The position numbers and the translations under genes are program-made. The notes under the pieces were generated by a model. It was given only the letters and a program-made list of their open reading frames with translations, was not told the origin of the DNA and made no database searches. Source: Timema cristinae (lineage: Eukaryota; Arthropoda; Insecta; Phasmatodea; Timematidae). Taken from it: a stretch of DNA of 64,000 nt. Where the stretch lies: assembly GCA_039000515.1 (NCBI GenBank), contig JBCFYV010011135.1, forward strand, positions 21,106,927 to 21,170,926. Reading direction: 5' to 3'. This document shows, piece by piece, positions 45,911-56,363 of this stretch. Position 1 is the first letter of the stretch. Every line of letters starts with the position of its first letter.

Positions 45911-46189
45911 ATATTATTATTATTATTAATTAGCACCGCGTCTTACTATTCATTCGGGTTATACGCACGCTAATGTGTAATGGTAGGGTTATTGTGAGAT
46001 GAAATGGAGGACCTACAGTTTATAACGTGGAATCCGAACCACGGCGGAGGCCTGGCATTTCCAACACTCGCAAGATGTCTTGTCAGAGGTTAAGGAAGGG
46101 TTTAGTAATCATACAAATCTGTACCGAGGTAGAAAATTGAGCCCTGGACCCCAGGACAGTAGTCCTTACCCCTAGATCACCAGGTCAAT
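45911..46189 (-). mobile_element. SINE-A with target-site duplication
   Basis: Minus-strand head, body and tail. A perfect 12-bp duplication, AACTGGACTATA, flanks it at 45,899-45,910 and 46,190-46,201. Confidence 0.93.
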
Positions 46190-46201
46190 AACTGGACTAT
46201 A

Positions 46202-47490
46202 CAAACGATCGTGTGTCTACCTCGCGATTACAAAACTAAACTTGTTCAATCAAATGAAAAAGTGGTGAGGAGGAAAGACAAGAATGTTTGTTAAGCTTAC
46301 CGCATTATTACACTTTTGTGAAGGGGGTGTGTAGCATGCATCTCCTAGAAACGAGGTGGAAGTGTCTCAAGGCCATTGTCTTGGTCGAGTGCAAGTCTAA
46401 AACCTATTTTGTGGGATGGTTTGGCGGGAGGGTGAAAGGCGTGGTGTGGCTTAACTACTGATTAAATTATCCTTCCGCACCAACAAGAACAGATAGATCA
46501 CAGTAACCATATATGGTGCTAGTTACCGAACAGGTCTTGCGGAAATATCAGTTTTCTCGAGAACAAGTGAAATGTTTATGTTAATATTCTCAACACCCTT
46601 CTAAGATAACATATCGATGTTTATTAATTGTTACATTTTCTTATTTATTGTTATGAAGCCAGCAGTGTTCTATTGAAAAAAAAATCCATTTTATCGATAT
46701 TTGATCACTTAAAATTATAGAGGAGGCGAGTATATAAAAAGTATAACATAATAAACATACTTCCATTATTGAACAAACCGTTTCCGAAAAGAAAATTGCT
46801 AAATAATAAAAATTCTTGAGGATAACTGTTTGTTCCTATGGCTCTACATTTTCACGCAATATTAAAACGGCCAATCGCCTTACAGGAGTGTTTGTTCTAC
46901 GTCTGATTGCTATGATTTGATATTCTAGGGTGAAAGGAGATACACTATTTTGACGGCCTTCTTTTGTTTTATGGAAAAGGGAGAGTTGGGTCTAAGGTTC
47001 ACTATCTAACAAAGAGTGACGTGACGTGACGTGACGTGACGTGACACGTACACCATATACAATTCGATTGTTCTTTGACAGGGAAGTTTGTTATTTAAGG
47101 TATTTTTTGTTATTTTGTGTTACTGGTATCGCATCATTTGAACAAAGAAATATTTTATAGAAGTAAAATGAATTATATGTGACTTTGATATAAGTCTTTA
47201 GATTGTTTAATGCTTTTAAAGTGAGGATGATAAATTATTTTTTACAATTTTTTAAAGATATTATTCAAACACTCAATAAAAACTACTTTATAGAACTTAA
47301 ATATTTAAATAATACTTAGTATAGCTTATATACAAATAAAACCATTAACAATAATATTTTTATTGCTATTATATGGACGAATTTAAGGCTAGTGGCTTTT
47401 CTCGCATTTAAACAACTATGGTATTATTAAATTATGGACATACACTTATGTATTATGAATATTATAATTTAAAGATAATTTATAAAATGC

Positions 47491-47493
<3 letters not shown>
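46202..47493. other. Spacer with a (GTGAC)6 microsatellite
   Basis: A mildly GC-rich patch (46,250-46,470) has an open stretch on the plus strand, with no recognised domain. (GTGAC)6 is at 47,016-47,045. The rest is AT-rich. Confidence 0.5.

Positions 47494-47539
<46 letters not shown>
47494..47539. repeat. (AT)n microsatellite
   Basis: About 22 AT dinucleotides, and they create part of a spurious 161-codon minus-strand frame. Confidence 0.97.
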
Positions 47540-47542
<3 letters not shown>

Positions 47543-48034
47543 CACACAGATCTTTACATAATTGCACGCAATAAACAGATAGAAAATAAATAAACGAAAA
47601 TAGTGGAACTAAATGGAGAAAATTGTAGTTTATATTAACACACATTATCAGTATCACACCACATGCAAGAATATGCCATGTACAATGTACAAACAATATA
47701 AACATGATAGAGATACTAAATAATTTGACAAGACCACAATTCTGATATCTATATTTAGTAACTTTATATTTAATACAATTATATAAATAATAATAATTAT
47801 TATTATTTTTCTTAAAATGCTTATATATAATGTATAGCTCAGATATGCATGATAAAAATTGATATCTGAACTCGATAATCAAACTCAAACCCTTAGACAA
47901 GCGCGCCAAAACTCTATCAGCTAACCAATCAGGTTGTCGTGTTATTTTTTGCACTTACTAATGGTTTTAAAACACTGAAGAGTGTGTGATTAACTTAAAT
48001 TATCACTTCCTAATCGGACCCACATCTGTGATCG
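47540..48034. other. AT-rich spacer with a possible tRNA-like trace
   Basis: 47,870-47,940 on the minus strand reads TTGGTTAGCTGATAGAGTTT and GGGTTTGAGTTTGATTATCG, weakly tRNA-like. Nothing else is identified. Confidence 0.35.
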
Positions 48035-48445
48035 GCTGGTTTAAGGCGTCAATCTCACAATATACCAGACTGACTATTACAGGGATGTAGTTAGAATTAC
48101 ATTCAAGTGTACTGAATTTTTAAGTCTTCCTTTAAGCAAATGTGGTTACACTTCCTCTATATTTAACCTCCTTTACTACCAAAATTAATTGGTGCTAGAA
48201 TTCCAATCGGGCTTACTATAATTTCCCCTCTCCCTCCACGTGAATGTGGTTGCAATTCATCTATATTTAACCTTCTTTATTCCTACTATAAATCGGTACT
48301 TAAAGCCCTATCAAGTGTACTACTAGGTTTTCTAATCTCCCTCCCCTTTAATGGTGTTACAATTCCTCTATATTTAACCTGCTTTATAACACATTACCGT
48401 AAATAAAACAGATTCGTGCAACACGAGCATGTAGTAATAATTTTT
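48035..48445 (+). mobile_element. SINE-B copy with a triplicated body segment
   Basis: Head (GGCTGGTTTAAGGCG) and a B-box trace. The body segment ending CTCTATATTTAACCT then occurs three times, at about 48,153, 48,255 and 48,361. A degraded tail follows (ATTACCGTAAATAAAACAGA and CATGTAGTAATAA). Confidence 0.7.
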
Positions 48446-49327
48446 GTATAAAATAAAAGTATTTTAGAATTTTTTTAAAATAAAATGTCTAAGTATTTAT
48501 AATCACAAAATGTTTAAAATTTCATTGGAATTAACTACAAATATAGTATTTTATAAAATAAACTTTGCCCAATACATTTTTCTCTTTTGTTAAAGGACTA
48601 GTATATATACAATTATTTTAGTAATATTTAAAAAATAAAAGATTGTTTTATGTTTATAAATTTGAAAGACTACTTATTATTTTGGCGGTTTTCATAAACA
48701 AGTAAAATATCATTGACTCTAGCAAAATATATGAAAAATTTAATATTTTCTTCAAAAGCATATTTTTATGTTACCAAATTATTATTCCACTATAACATCA
48801 CATCGAGGCTTTATAAACGCTACCCCTCTCTCATTTTACTCCCGCAAGGATTTTCAGCCATTACCCTCAATTTCCCAAACATCTTGTACTTCTCCAGAAA
48901 CCCTCCCAAAGATCCCGCCCTCTTCCCTACCACGCTTAAACCCTCCTCCCACCCCTCTCCTCCTGCCAACCACCCCTTCTTTTGCATACATTCCACGCAC
49001 AACGTGGTTCAACGTTAATTTAGAGTCGGGGGTGGTATAAACATCACTCTAGGTCGTAGCTTACTAAAATTAAATGTATTATTATTATTATTATTATTAT
49101 TGTTATTAATGGTATAACTATTATTATTTAAAATTATGTCATCCTAAAATGTGTATTATATATAAGGCTTTAATATATTTAACATGGGCTAAATGTATTC
49201 TCAAAAATTAAAAATAATATTTTCGTTTCCTTAAGAAGTTAATATCAAACAAATTATTAATGAATCAGATAGCCGAAGCTATCATCTATGCATTTTAGTG
49301 AGGCTAGCACCTCTTAGATATCATATT
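48446..49327. other. AT-rich spacer with a C-rich patch
   Basis: A C-rich patch (48,810-49,000) gives two overlapping plus-strand frames of 90-101 codons, one of which is proline- and serine-rich. Neither has a domain I recognise. (ATT)n follows at about 49,077-49,106. Confidence 0.4.
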
Positions 49328-49649
49328 CTGAAAATTGAAAAATGACACTTGGACACGGGAATCGAACCCGGGACCTTTGGCTTAGTACGCCAATGCTCTT
49401 ACCACTGAGCTATCCAGGATTCATCCCGTGGCCATGGTCATTCTTCACTCATAGTTTTAAGGCAGAGTCACATGTTTATAAGCTGACGACTTCTGCACGT
49501 CCATCATAGACTCTGCCTTAAAATATGAGTGAAGAATGACCATGGGCACGGGATGAATCCTGGATATCTCAGTAGTAAGATCATTGGCATACTAAGCCAA
49601 AGGTCCCGGGTTCGATTCCCGTGTCCAGGTGTCATTTTTCAATTTTTAG
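49328..49649. repeat. Family C, near-perfect inverted tRNA-like pair
   Basis: Arms of ~142 bp (49,328-49,469 and 49,509-49,649) are inverted copies with few differences, around a 39-bp centre. Each arm contains a 73-nt tRNA-like unit: minus strand 49,347-49,419 and plus strand 49,558-49,630. The unit has an acceptor-like TCCTGGA/TCCAGG pair, D arm, anticodon stem TTGGC/GCCAA with loop GTACTAA, and T arm GGGTTCGATTCCCG. The B box is perfect in both arms. No known transposase is encoded. The tRNA-like units might be true tRNA genes, tRNA pseudogenes or SINE heads. Confidence 0.88.
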
Positions 49650-49744
49650 ATTAAAATTACAAATGTTTAGTTGATTATTTTCACCATATATGAGTACCCG
49701 TTCCTGCTATAAGTATAAATTAATTACTATCCTTAATAGGGATG

Positions 49745-49890
49745 ATTAGGGTATAGTTTAAGAGGAAATATGTCCTCTTTTGCATGGAAAGAGAGTGGGA
49801 AACCATTAATGAAAAAAATTACCCCAAGCAAACCCTACCAGGATTCGAACTCTGATTTCTCGTCACCAGAAATACAATCTAACGAAATAG
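49745..49890 (-). mobile_element. SINE-B copy, partial
   Basis: The minus strand shows GAGTTCGAATCCTGGTAGGG, then AATGGTTTCCCACTCTCTTT and a body end. The head is partly lost. Confidence 0.7.
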
Positions 49891-50129
49891 TAAAGGAATA
49901 TATCATACAACCAACTTTAAGCGGATTTTTTTATTATTTTTCTTATCACTAGTATTAATGCTATCAATATTATTAATAAAAAAAAGTGTATTTATTCTTG
50001 CCAGACCTAATGAAATCCTATTTTATGGGTCTAAATTGACAAACGAGAAATTCAATAAAATATTTTTCTAGCACCTGTAAATATAAAGCCTACTCTACAC
50101 ATCTGTACTAATTAGGCTAATAAATTATG

Positions 50130-50290
50130 TATTAAGAAGGTTAAATTTTGAGGAAATGTACCCACATTGGCGTGGAAAACCAGTTTTAGTACACTCAACC
50201 GAGATTTTGTCCCCGGTCTCCCCAACGATTTGCAGTCTAATCTAAAGCGATAGTGACGCCTTAGACCATTCAGCCACCGAAGAAGTTATC
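50130..50290 (-). mobile_element. SINE-B copy, 3' truncated
   Basis: On the minus strand the head CGGTGGCTGAATGGTCTAAG with GCGTCACTATC, variable arm and ACAAAATCTCGGTTGAGTG are followed by the body. No tail. Confidence 0.75.
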
Positions 50291-50669
50291 GATAATATTA
50301 TGAATAGAGCCTGTTTCCTCTGTGGCTATAATGCATATTATGGTGAGCCTAGAATTCTTTTTTTTTTTTTTTGCCTTTTTTCGTTTTATCACGTAGCTAG
50401 AAATGAAATCTCTTTCTCTTTGCACTCGATATATTATTTATAATCACATATGATTGGTCAGTGATGAAGTACATTTACACTATCAATAACGTATAGTATA
50501 TATACATAAACACACATATATACGTATATTTATATATATATACATATATGTGTATATATATACATATATATTACATATAATAGTTAAACTATCTCGTCTT
50601 ATCACCTTATGAGCGTTGAAATACATTGCATACTCTCATATTTCTCTCAATAGCTTAATATTAGTTTGG
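50291..50669. other. AT-rich spacer with a TA-rich tract
   Basis: The TA/CA-rich tract spans about 50,490-50,580. No gene-like signal. Confidence 0.5.
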
Positions 50670-50910
50670 CTTGATTCGTGGCTGCATGGTCTAAGGTTCC
50701 ATTCTTGAAGCAGACTAGACTACCGATAACAGGGGGATCAAGATTCAAATTTTGGCGGGTGTGCTGAAGCTCACTAAAAAAAAAATATCCACTCTCCTTC
50801 TAGGCAAATGCGGGTACAATTCTTCTAAACATATTCTTCCTCATCCCTAAATTGTTATTGGTAAATAAGGGTTCAAGCGAACGGGTAGTAAAATGCTATG
50901 CTAAAGGCAT
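50670..50910 (+). mobile_element. SINE-B copy
   Basis: Head GATTCGTGGCTGCATGGTC, B-box-like AAGATTCAAATTTTGG, body with CACTCTCCTTCTAGGCAAAT, and tail GCGAACGGGTAGTAAAATGC are present. Confidence 0.8.
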
Positions 50911-51344
50911 TTTTTAATTGTAGTTTGATATTCCAAAATATGGTTAACACCAGAATGAGGTTGTGAGATACCAACAGTAACAAAATGTCGTTTTAGTATT
51001 CCCAGGTTATGTTGAGATTATTAAAAATATATACTTGGTTAACCCTGAAACGTAGTAGTCTTAGTTCAACCTACTACAACAAACCTTATAAGTTTTACAA
51101 TAGTGGAAAAATGCAAGATAAGATTGCTAGTTCACAGAATAAATGAATGTACATACATAGATAATCACGTCGTTTTCTTACGGCGTATGCGATAAATTGT
51201 GCATATAGCTTAAAAAACAACTCCAATCTTAAACCATCCTCATTAATTTTCTTCCCATTTCCTATTCTTGCGTACCTCCTTCTCTTTAACAACATTCATA
51301 CACACAGTCATACATGTTATTTTATTCTTTATTTATTTATTATT
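50911..51344. other. AT-rich spacer
   Basis: Nothing recognisable. Confidence 0.5.
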
Positions 51345-51558
51345 TAGCACCGCGTCTTACTACCCCTTTTGGTTATACATTTTAAGTACTAATTACGCTA
51401 ATTTGTTAGGAATTGGTAAGGTTGAATTAGATGAAGTGAACCCACATTTGCGTGGAGGGAGAGTGGAAAACTATTGAGGACCCCTCCCCCCCCCCCCAGT
51501 TTAACCGACCGAGATTCGAACCTCGATCTCCCCGTCCTCAGCGGTCGAACTCGATCTT
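51345..51558 (-). mobile_element. SINE-B copy
   Basis: Tail (AAGGGGTAGTAAGACGCGG on the minus strand), body, and a head with GAGGTTCGAATCTCGG and the variable arm CTGAGGACGGGGAGATC. It ends within the head near the SINE-A insertion at 51,594. A C-run interrupts the body. Confidence 0.85.
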
Positions 51559-51593
51559 TTATTCTTAAAACTCTAATGTGGATAAATGAATAG

Positions 51594-51917
51594 GGTGACC
51601 TGGTAGTCTAAGGTTAAGGTGTCAGACTTCTGTGCTGGGGGTCCGGGGTTCAATCCTTGGTCCCGGCACAGATTTATCTGATTACCAAACCTTTCCTCCA
51701 CCTCTGACAAGACGCGTATTAATCACAATTTGTGAATGTGAGGAATGCCAGGCTTCCACCATGGTTCGGATTATACGTTAAAATGTAGGTCCTCCATTTC
51801 ATCTCACAATCACCCTACCGTTACGCATTTGCATAAGTGCGAACAACCAGAACGAGTAGTAAGACGCGGTGCTATTAATAATAATAATAATAATAATAAT
51901 ATAATAATAATAAAATA
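51594..51917 (+). mobile_element. SINE-A with target-site duplication
   Basis: Full head, body and tail, with a long (TAA)n/(TAAAA) end. A 10-bp duplication, ATAAATGAAT, occurs at 51,582-51,591 and 51,918-51,927. Confidence 0.9.
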
Positions 51918-51927
51918 ATAAATGAAT

Positions 51928-52679
51928 GTCCCCTTTTTTATTCCTTCACCCCCTTGATCCACATTTGACTAATCGACTAAGTACCTCACATGAGAATGTA
52001 TTTCTTTAAATATCTGGGCAATGTGTGTTCTATTAAATGTTGAGAACATTTCAAAGGTGAAGTTTAGAAAGGTTTTTTTCTATCCTGTAGCATGCTATTC
52101 CACAAATTTTTAGTCAGAAAAGGCCAATGTATTTGCAATTTTTATAGCAATATATATTTATTTGTCCAAAATAATTAAAATATGTCTTCAATACAAACAT
52201 AGATTTTAATTTTCTTCACCAGGTGATTTCAACATTAATTTCTTAAATATATGTCAAGGATGACCTGGAATTTACTGAAAACTTTTTATCTTCGTTTAAA
52301 AAGTCTCTGATCTAATGCCGCCATGCTTGTATATGGTATTCGACAACTTTTTATATCACCATGCGAATAAAATTAAGCTTTTATGTTGGAGCTATATTAT
52401 ATCTACAACTTAATTAATAATTAATTAATAATAATAGTAATAATTCTCAAACGACACTATATAGCTCATGATCATTTTATTGGGAGACTCAGTCAAATTT
52501 CTTGGTGAGATTCCCTTGCTATAGTTTGATTTTTATATATAATTACAATTAAAAATATACTAAACATTTCACATAGTGTCGATAAAACATTTCTTATGTT
52601 AGTTTTATCCGATTTTATTTTGGGTAGGTTTTGGATCCAAACATATTAACTTTCTAATATTTTTCAAGAAAATAATTTT
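51928..52679. other. AT-rich spacer, no gene seen
   Basis: Nothing recognisable. Confidence 0.5.
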
Positions 52680-52905
52680 TTAGCACTACGTCTTACTTAC
52701 CAGTTCGTATTACACGTATATATATAATAATTACACCAATGTGTTACATATTAGGGATGTTGAATTTAGATAAAGTGTACGTGCATTTGTTTTCAATAGT
52801 ATTGCCAACACAATTTATGATAATTAGCCTTCTGTAAACCAGATGGAATTCAAATCCCAATCTCCCTGTTGTAAGTAGGTCCAGTTTATGACGAGGGTGA
52901 TACTT
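52680..52905 (-). mobile_element. SINE-B copy, diverged
   Basis: The minus strand tail ACTGGTAAGTAAGACGTAG, a body end with ATTCAACATCCC, and GGGATTTGAATTCCATC as B box are readable. Confidence 0.65.
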
Positions 52906-54039
52906 TAGGAAATTCGGTATATTTTGAGAGATATGTTTGTTATGTTGGTACGTATACAATTTATAAGTGGGACATTCTAATCGAGTAATCTTAAATCGAA
53001 TGAAAAATTATATCTATTAAATACTTAAATATCTGGGATAAATATACTAAAAAATTATTAAACCAGTCACGTTACAAGTACAATAGTTTCCCTGCCATCC
53101 AAAGTTAACTTCGTGTTTCTCTGTTTCTCTCTATATCTCTTCATCGTCTCGCTCTATTCCCGCGCAATTCTGTAGAATTCTCAGCTGCCTTTTCGGGTCC
53201 AGAATATTTCCATCCTATCTGCATATATATTAGTGCTTTGGTTGGGATGGAGTGAGAGGGGAAAAGAGGCAAAGGATGGAAATGGGGATGAAGTAGGGTG
53301 AAGCCAGCCAGATATGGAGTGGGAAGGGGTAAAGGGGGATGCTAGACCAGTGCTACACCAACTGGGCCACGGGTCTCACCGGGTGCATATTGTCCACTTC
53401 CCTCTCTCTTCCACCCCCCACCCCCTTTCCTCCCCTGTAACATATACACCCCAAAGTAAACCCCCAGCATATAAAGTGATTGCGCGTCATTTGCATATAC
53501 CCTTCCTCCCTCCCTCCCTCCCTCCCTCCCTAACTCCTCACCCACTCTTCTTGATTTACACAATGAGCTAGGAATTATCAGTGTAGGTTACCTCTATGGT
53601 CATTGATATCATTGTAGATGAGATTAATATAATAAAATCCTTTAAACTTGTCTCGCTTGTATTTTAAAACAAGTGGTTTTATATGACTACCGCACTCTTT
53701 TAGTGAAAAATTGAATCTTAAACTTTTATTAAAACCCACATCGGTGGATACACGGTCAAGGGAACCAACCTCATTTTTTGGGGGGTTTGATGAGAAGTTT
53801 AGAATTCAAATACTGACTGGAATTAATGAGCGTGTACCTTAATATTTGTTTTAGTTTGTACACTTCGTAGGCAATACCGTATACATATCATAGATTTATC
53901 TAACTTTTTCACTTCTACAACATCAGCTTTAATATTCCGATACCATCTAAAGGTGGTATTATGTGATTCATAAATTCACAAACATCAATCCAACATCTAT
54001 TTAATAATTTTAATACATTTACCTAATGTGTTTTTATAT
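52906..54039. other. Spacer with a C- and T-rich patch
   Basis: A (TCCC)n tract lies at about 53,505-53,531 within a C/T-rich patch that runs from about 53,395. Frames of 73-85 codons on both strands here have skewed composition and no domain. The rest is AT-rich. Confidence 0.5.
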
Positions 54040-54281
54040 ATGACACATAGCTCTATAGATAACGTATCTGTCTATTGAGGGTTTGATTCCCGGCATGAAC
54101 GAAAAAATGTAATATTGGTTTAAGGTGGGGTTACCCTTTCACAGTGATGAATTAACAGCCGGGGACTGGATGTTGTGCCTGTCCTATTCTTAAGATAGAT
54201 TATAAGGTATATGAAGCTACAACAGGCCTAACGAGCTAGAAAAGGAAAATAAATGGCTCTAATAAGAAAGTGACCCAGGCC
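54040..54281 (+). mobile_element. tRNA-like SINE family D, copy 2
   Basis: Partial head (CATAGCTCTATAGATAACG, B-box GGGTTTGATTCCCGG) and a body matching the minus-strand copy at 7,495, ending AAGTGACCCAGGC. The two share the order of all blocks but differ at many sites. Confidence 0.75.
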
Positions 54282-54910
54282 ACTGGCTGTTAGCATTAAG
54301 GGATGTAACAAAAAAAACTAATGTTTTGTATAATTATCTATATCATATTTGTCGAAAAATTGGAATTTAACTTTAGAGCTTAGATTAAGAGCGTTATTTA
54401 ATTCACACTAAAGTGTACACTTTTCAACAGCAGGTGTTTTACTATTAGAGACTTGTATACATAATAAACTAACCAGAAATAATCAGTGGTAGAGCATTTA
54501 CGAAATTATTCAAAGGATATTGGTTAAATTACTGTGTGATAGAGAAAATAAAAGTTCTTTTTCTTGTATATATTGTTTTTCGAGAATAAAGTTTTCCTTG
54601 ATCTATGTTGGTTATATTAATGCTTTAAAATTAAAATGTAACATTGATTCAAGTTCAAAAATTGATTATCTGTAATGAATTTTCACAAAAAAAAAATCTC
54701 ACGGTGGAAAGACTGTAATAAAGTTAAAATAAACATCATAGTTTATTAGATTTCATACATTAGATTAACATTTAATATAATTGATATTTTTTCGAAATTT
54801 TAACAATAATATTGTTATAGTCACTTAGCAATATTTGAATGTTTGTTTTGATTTACATAACTTGAGTGGACATACGTTCTAAAATGGCAGGCTTAGGAAA
54901 GCGCTGACCA
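54282..54910. other. AT-rich spacer
   Basis: Nothing recognisable. Confidence 0.5.
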
Positions 54911-55112
54911 TGGAGGACCTACAGTTAAACGTGGAATCCGAACCACGGTGGAGGCCTGGAATTCCCCACATTCACAAGTTGTGATTAATACACGTCTTGT
55001 CAGAGGTGAAGGAAGGGTTTGAAATCAGATAAATCTGTGCTGGGACCGAAGATTGAACCCCGGATCCCCAGCACCAAAGCCCGACACCTTACCCCTAGAC
55101 CACCAGGTCACC
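54911..55112 (-). mobile_element. SINE-A copy, 3' truncated
   Basis: Head complete on the minus strand (GGTGACCTGGTGGTCTAG), with the longer body containing GTGTATTAATCACAA. It stops at TGTAGGTCCTCCATGG, before the shared tail. Confidence 0.9.
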
Positions 55113-55574
55113 TGGTATAAAATAATTTTACTTTTTGGTAACGGGGCTGTCACAATTCCATCTATATCGCATGTGGTCACGCTATCTAACACCATATCAT
55201 ATGACTTCTTCGAGTCATCAGTTAAAATTTAACTTATATGGCATACATCGATCCTAATTTACCGAGATTGAGTTTTGTGGAGGTCACGCGCGATAGCAGT
55301 CTACTTCGTCGGTCTAAGTATTTACAAATTAAGCCAGTTCTTCCACAAGCACAGACTTCCGGTTTCTTTAATTATTTATATTAAGACTAACTTCACATTT
55401 GTGTGATCTTTTAGCCAAAAGGCGTAAGCCAACGTACCATTTATAACACAAACAATTGCCTTGCCTGGAACCTTGCATCTCCTGGAAGCTCTCCTGACAG
55501 ATCAAGTCCACTGGGGGCAGGTCGCAACAATATATAGGCTCTATAAATACGGATAGCTCTATATGTAAATGATT

Positions 55575-55627
<53 letters not shown>

Positions 55628-56090
55628 AGAGCATAATCATTTTAAGGTTTATTCTGGCCATAGGTTAACCAAGGCTTGTACATTCATTTCCTTGGAAGTC
55701 AAGAGTGTTGGGTTGCCATCCTGCTGAGAATAGCATACAGCTCATATAGCTTGCATCCTGTTGAAGAGCGAGCACGGTGCGACCGATGTACCTTCCTGGC
55801 TGGTGGAATATTGAGATCAGAAAGTTTAAGGAGAGTAATATTTGATTGTCGAGTGTGTGGAGCCATATGGAGGGAATAAAATGTGACCTTGTGGTTTCCC
55901 CTCCACCAAAGGGTCGATCGCGGGTCTATAGAAAGGTTTGCAGTTTCCACTACCTTGCCCACTCCCTCGTCACGGCAGATCTAGTCGGTTACTTATGTAG
56001 TAGTTTAGTCATCTGAATCGATTAATAAAAAGGAATTATTTACTAACACTCTAGTCTCACCCCCCTACGAATCATAAATTCCAAACCTAC
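55113..56090. other. Spacer with (CA)n(TA)n and unassigned frames
   Basis: (AC)10 at 55,574-55,593 runs into (AT)16 to 55,624. The flanks (55,390-55,560 and 55,680-55,960) are less AT-rich, with open frames on both strands. I recognise no family in either. Confidence 0.4.
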
Positions 56091-56307
56091 CTCGGTCCTA
56101 GCACAAATTTATCTGATTGCCAAACCCTTCCTTAGCCTCTGACAAGACGTGTATTAATCACAACTTGTGAATGTGAGGAATGCTAGGTCTCCACCGTGGT
56201 TCGGATTCCACGTTAAACTGTGGGTCCTACATTTCATCTCAAAATCACCCTACCATTACACATTAGTGTAAGTGCGTATATCCCGAACGGGTAGTAAGAG
56301 GCTGTGC

Positions 56308-56362
<55 letters not shown>
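56091..56362 (+). mobile_element. SINE-A copy, 5' truncated
   Basis: It begins just 3' of the B box (CCTCGGTCCTAGCACAAATT) and keeps the long-form body, the tail and about 18 TAA repeats. Confidence 0.9.

Positions 56363-56363
<1 letters not shown>

Noticed and set aside
47469..47954. 161-codon minus-strand frame, the second longest in the window
   Set aside because: It includes the (AT)n microsatellite (repeated YI) and F/Y/L-rich AT sequence, with no domain.
49347..49630. Calling the two family C units functional tRNA genes
   Set aside because: The first acceptor pair is mismatched, the T stem has one mismatch, the anticodon (ACT by position) does not fit a class I tRNA cleanly, and they recur in decayed repeats. 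Kept as tRNA-like.
53314..53571. Overlapping plus and minus frames rich in P, S or G, R
   Set aside because: A C/T-rich simple-repeat patch gives open frames on both strands at once.
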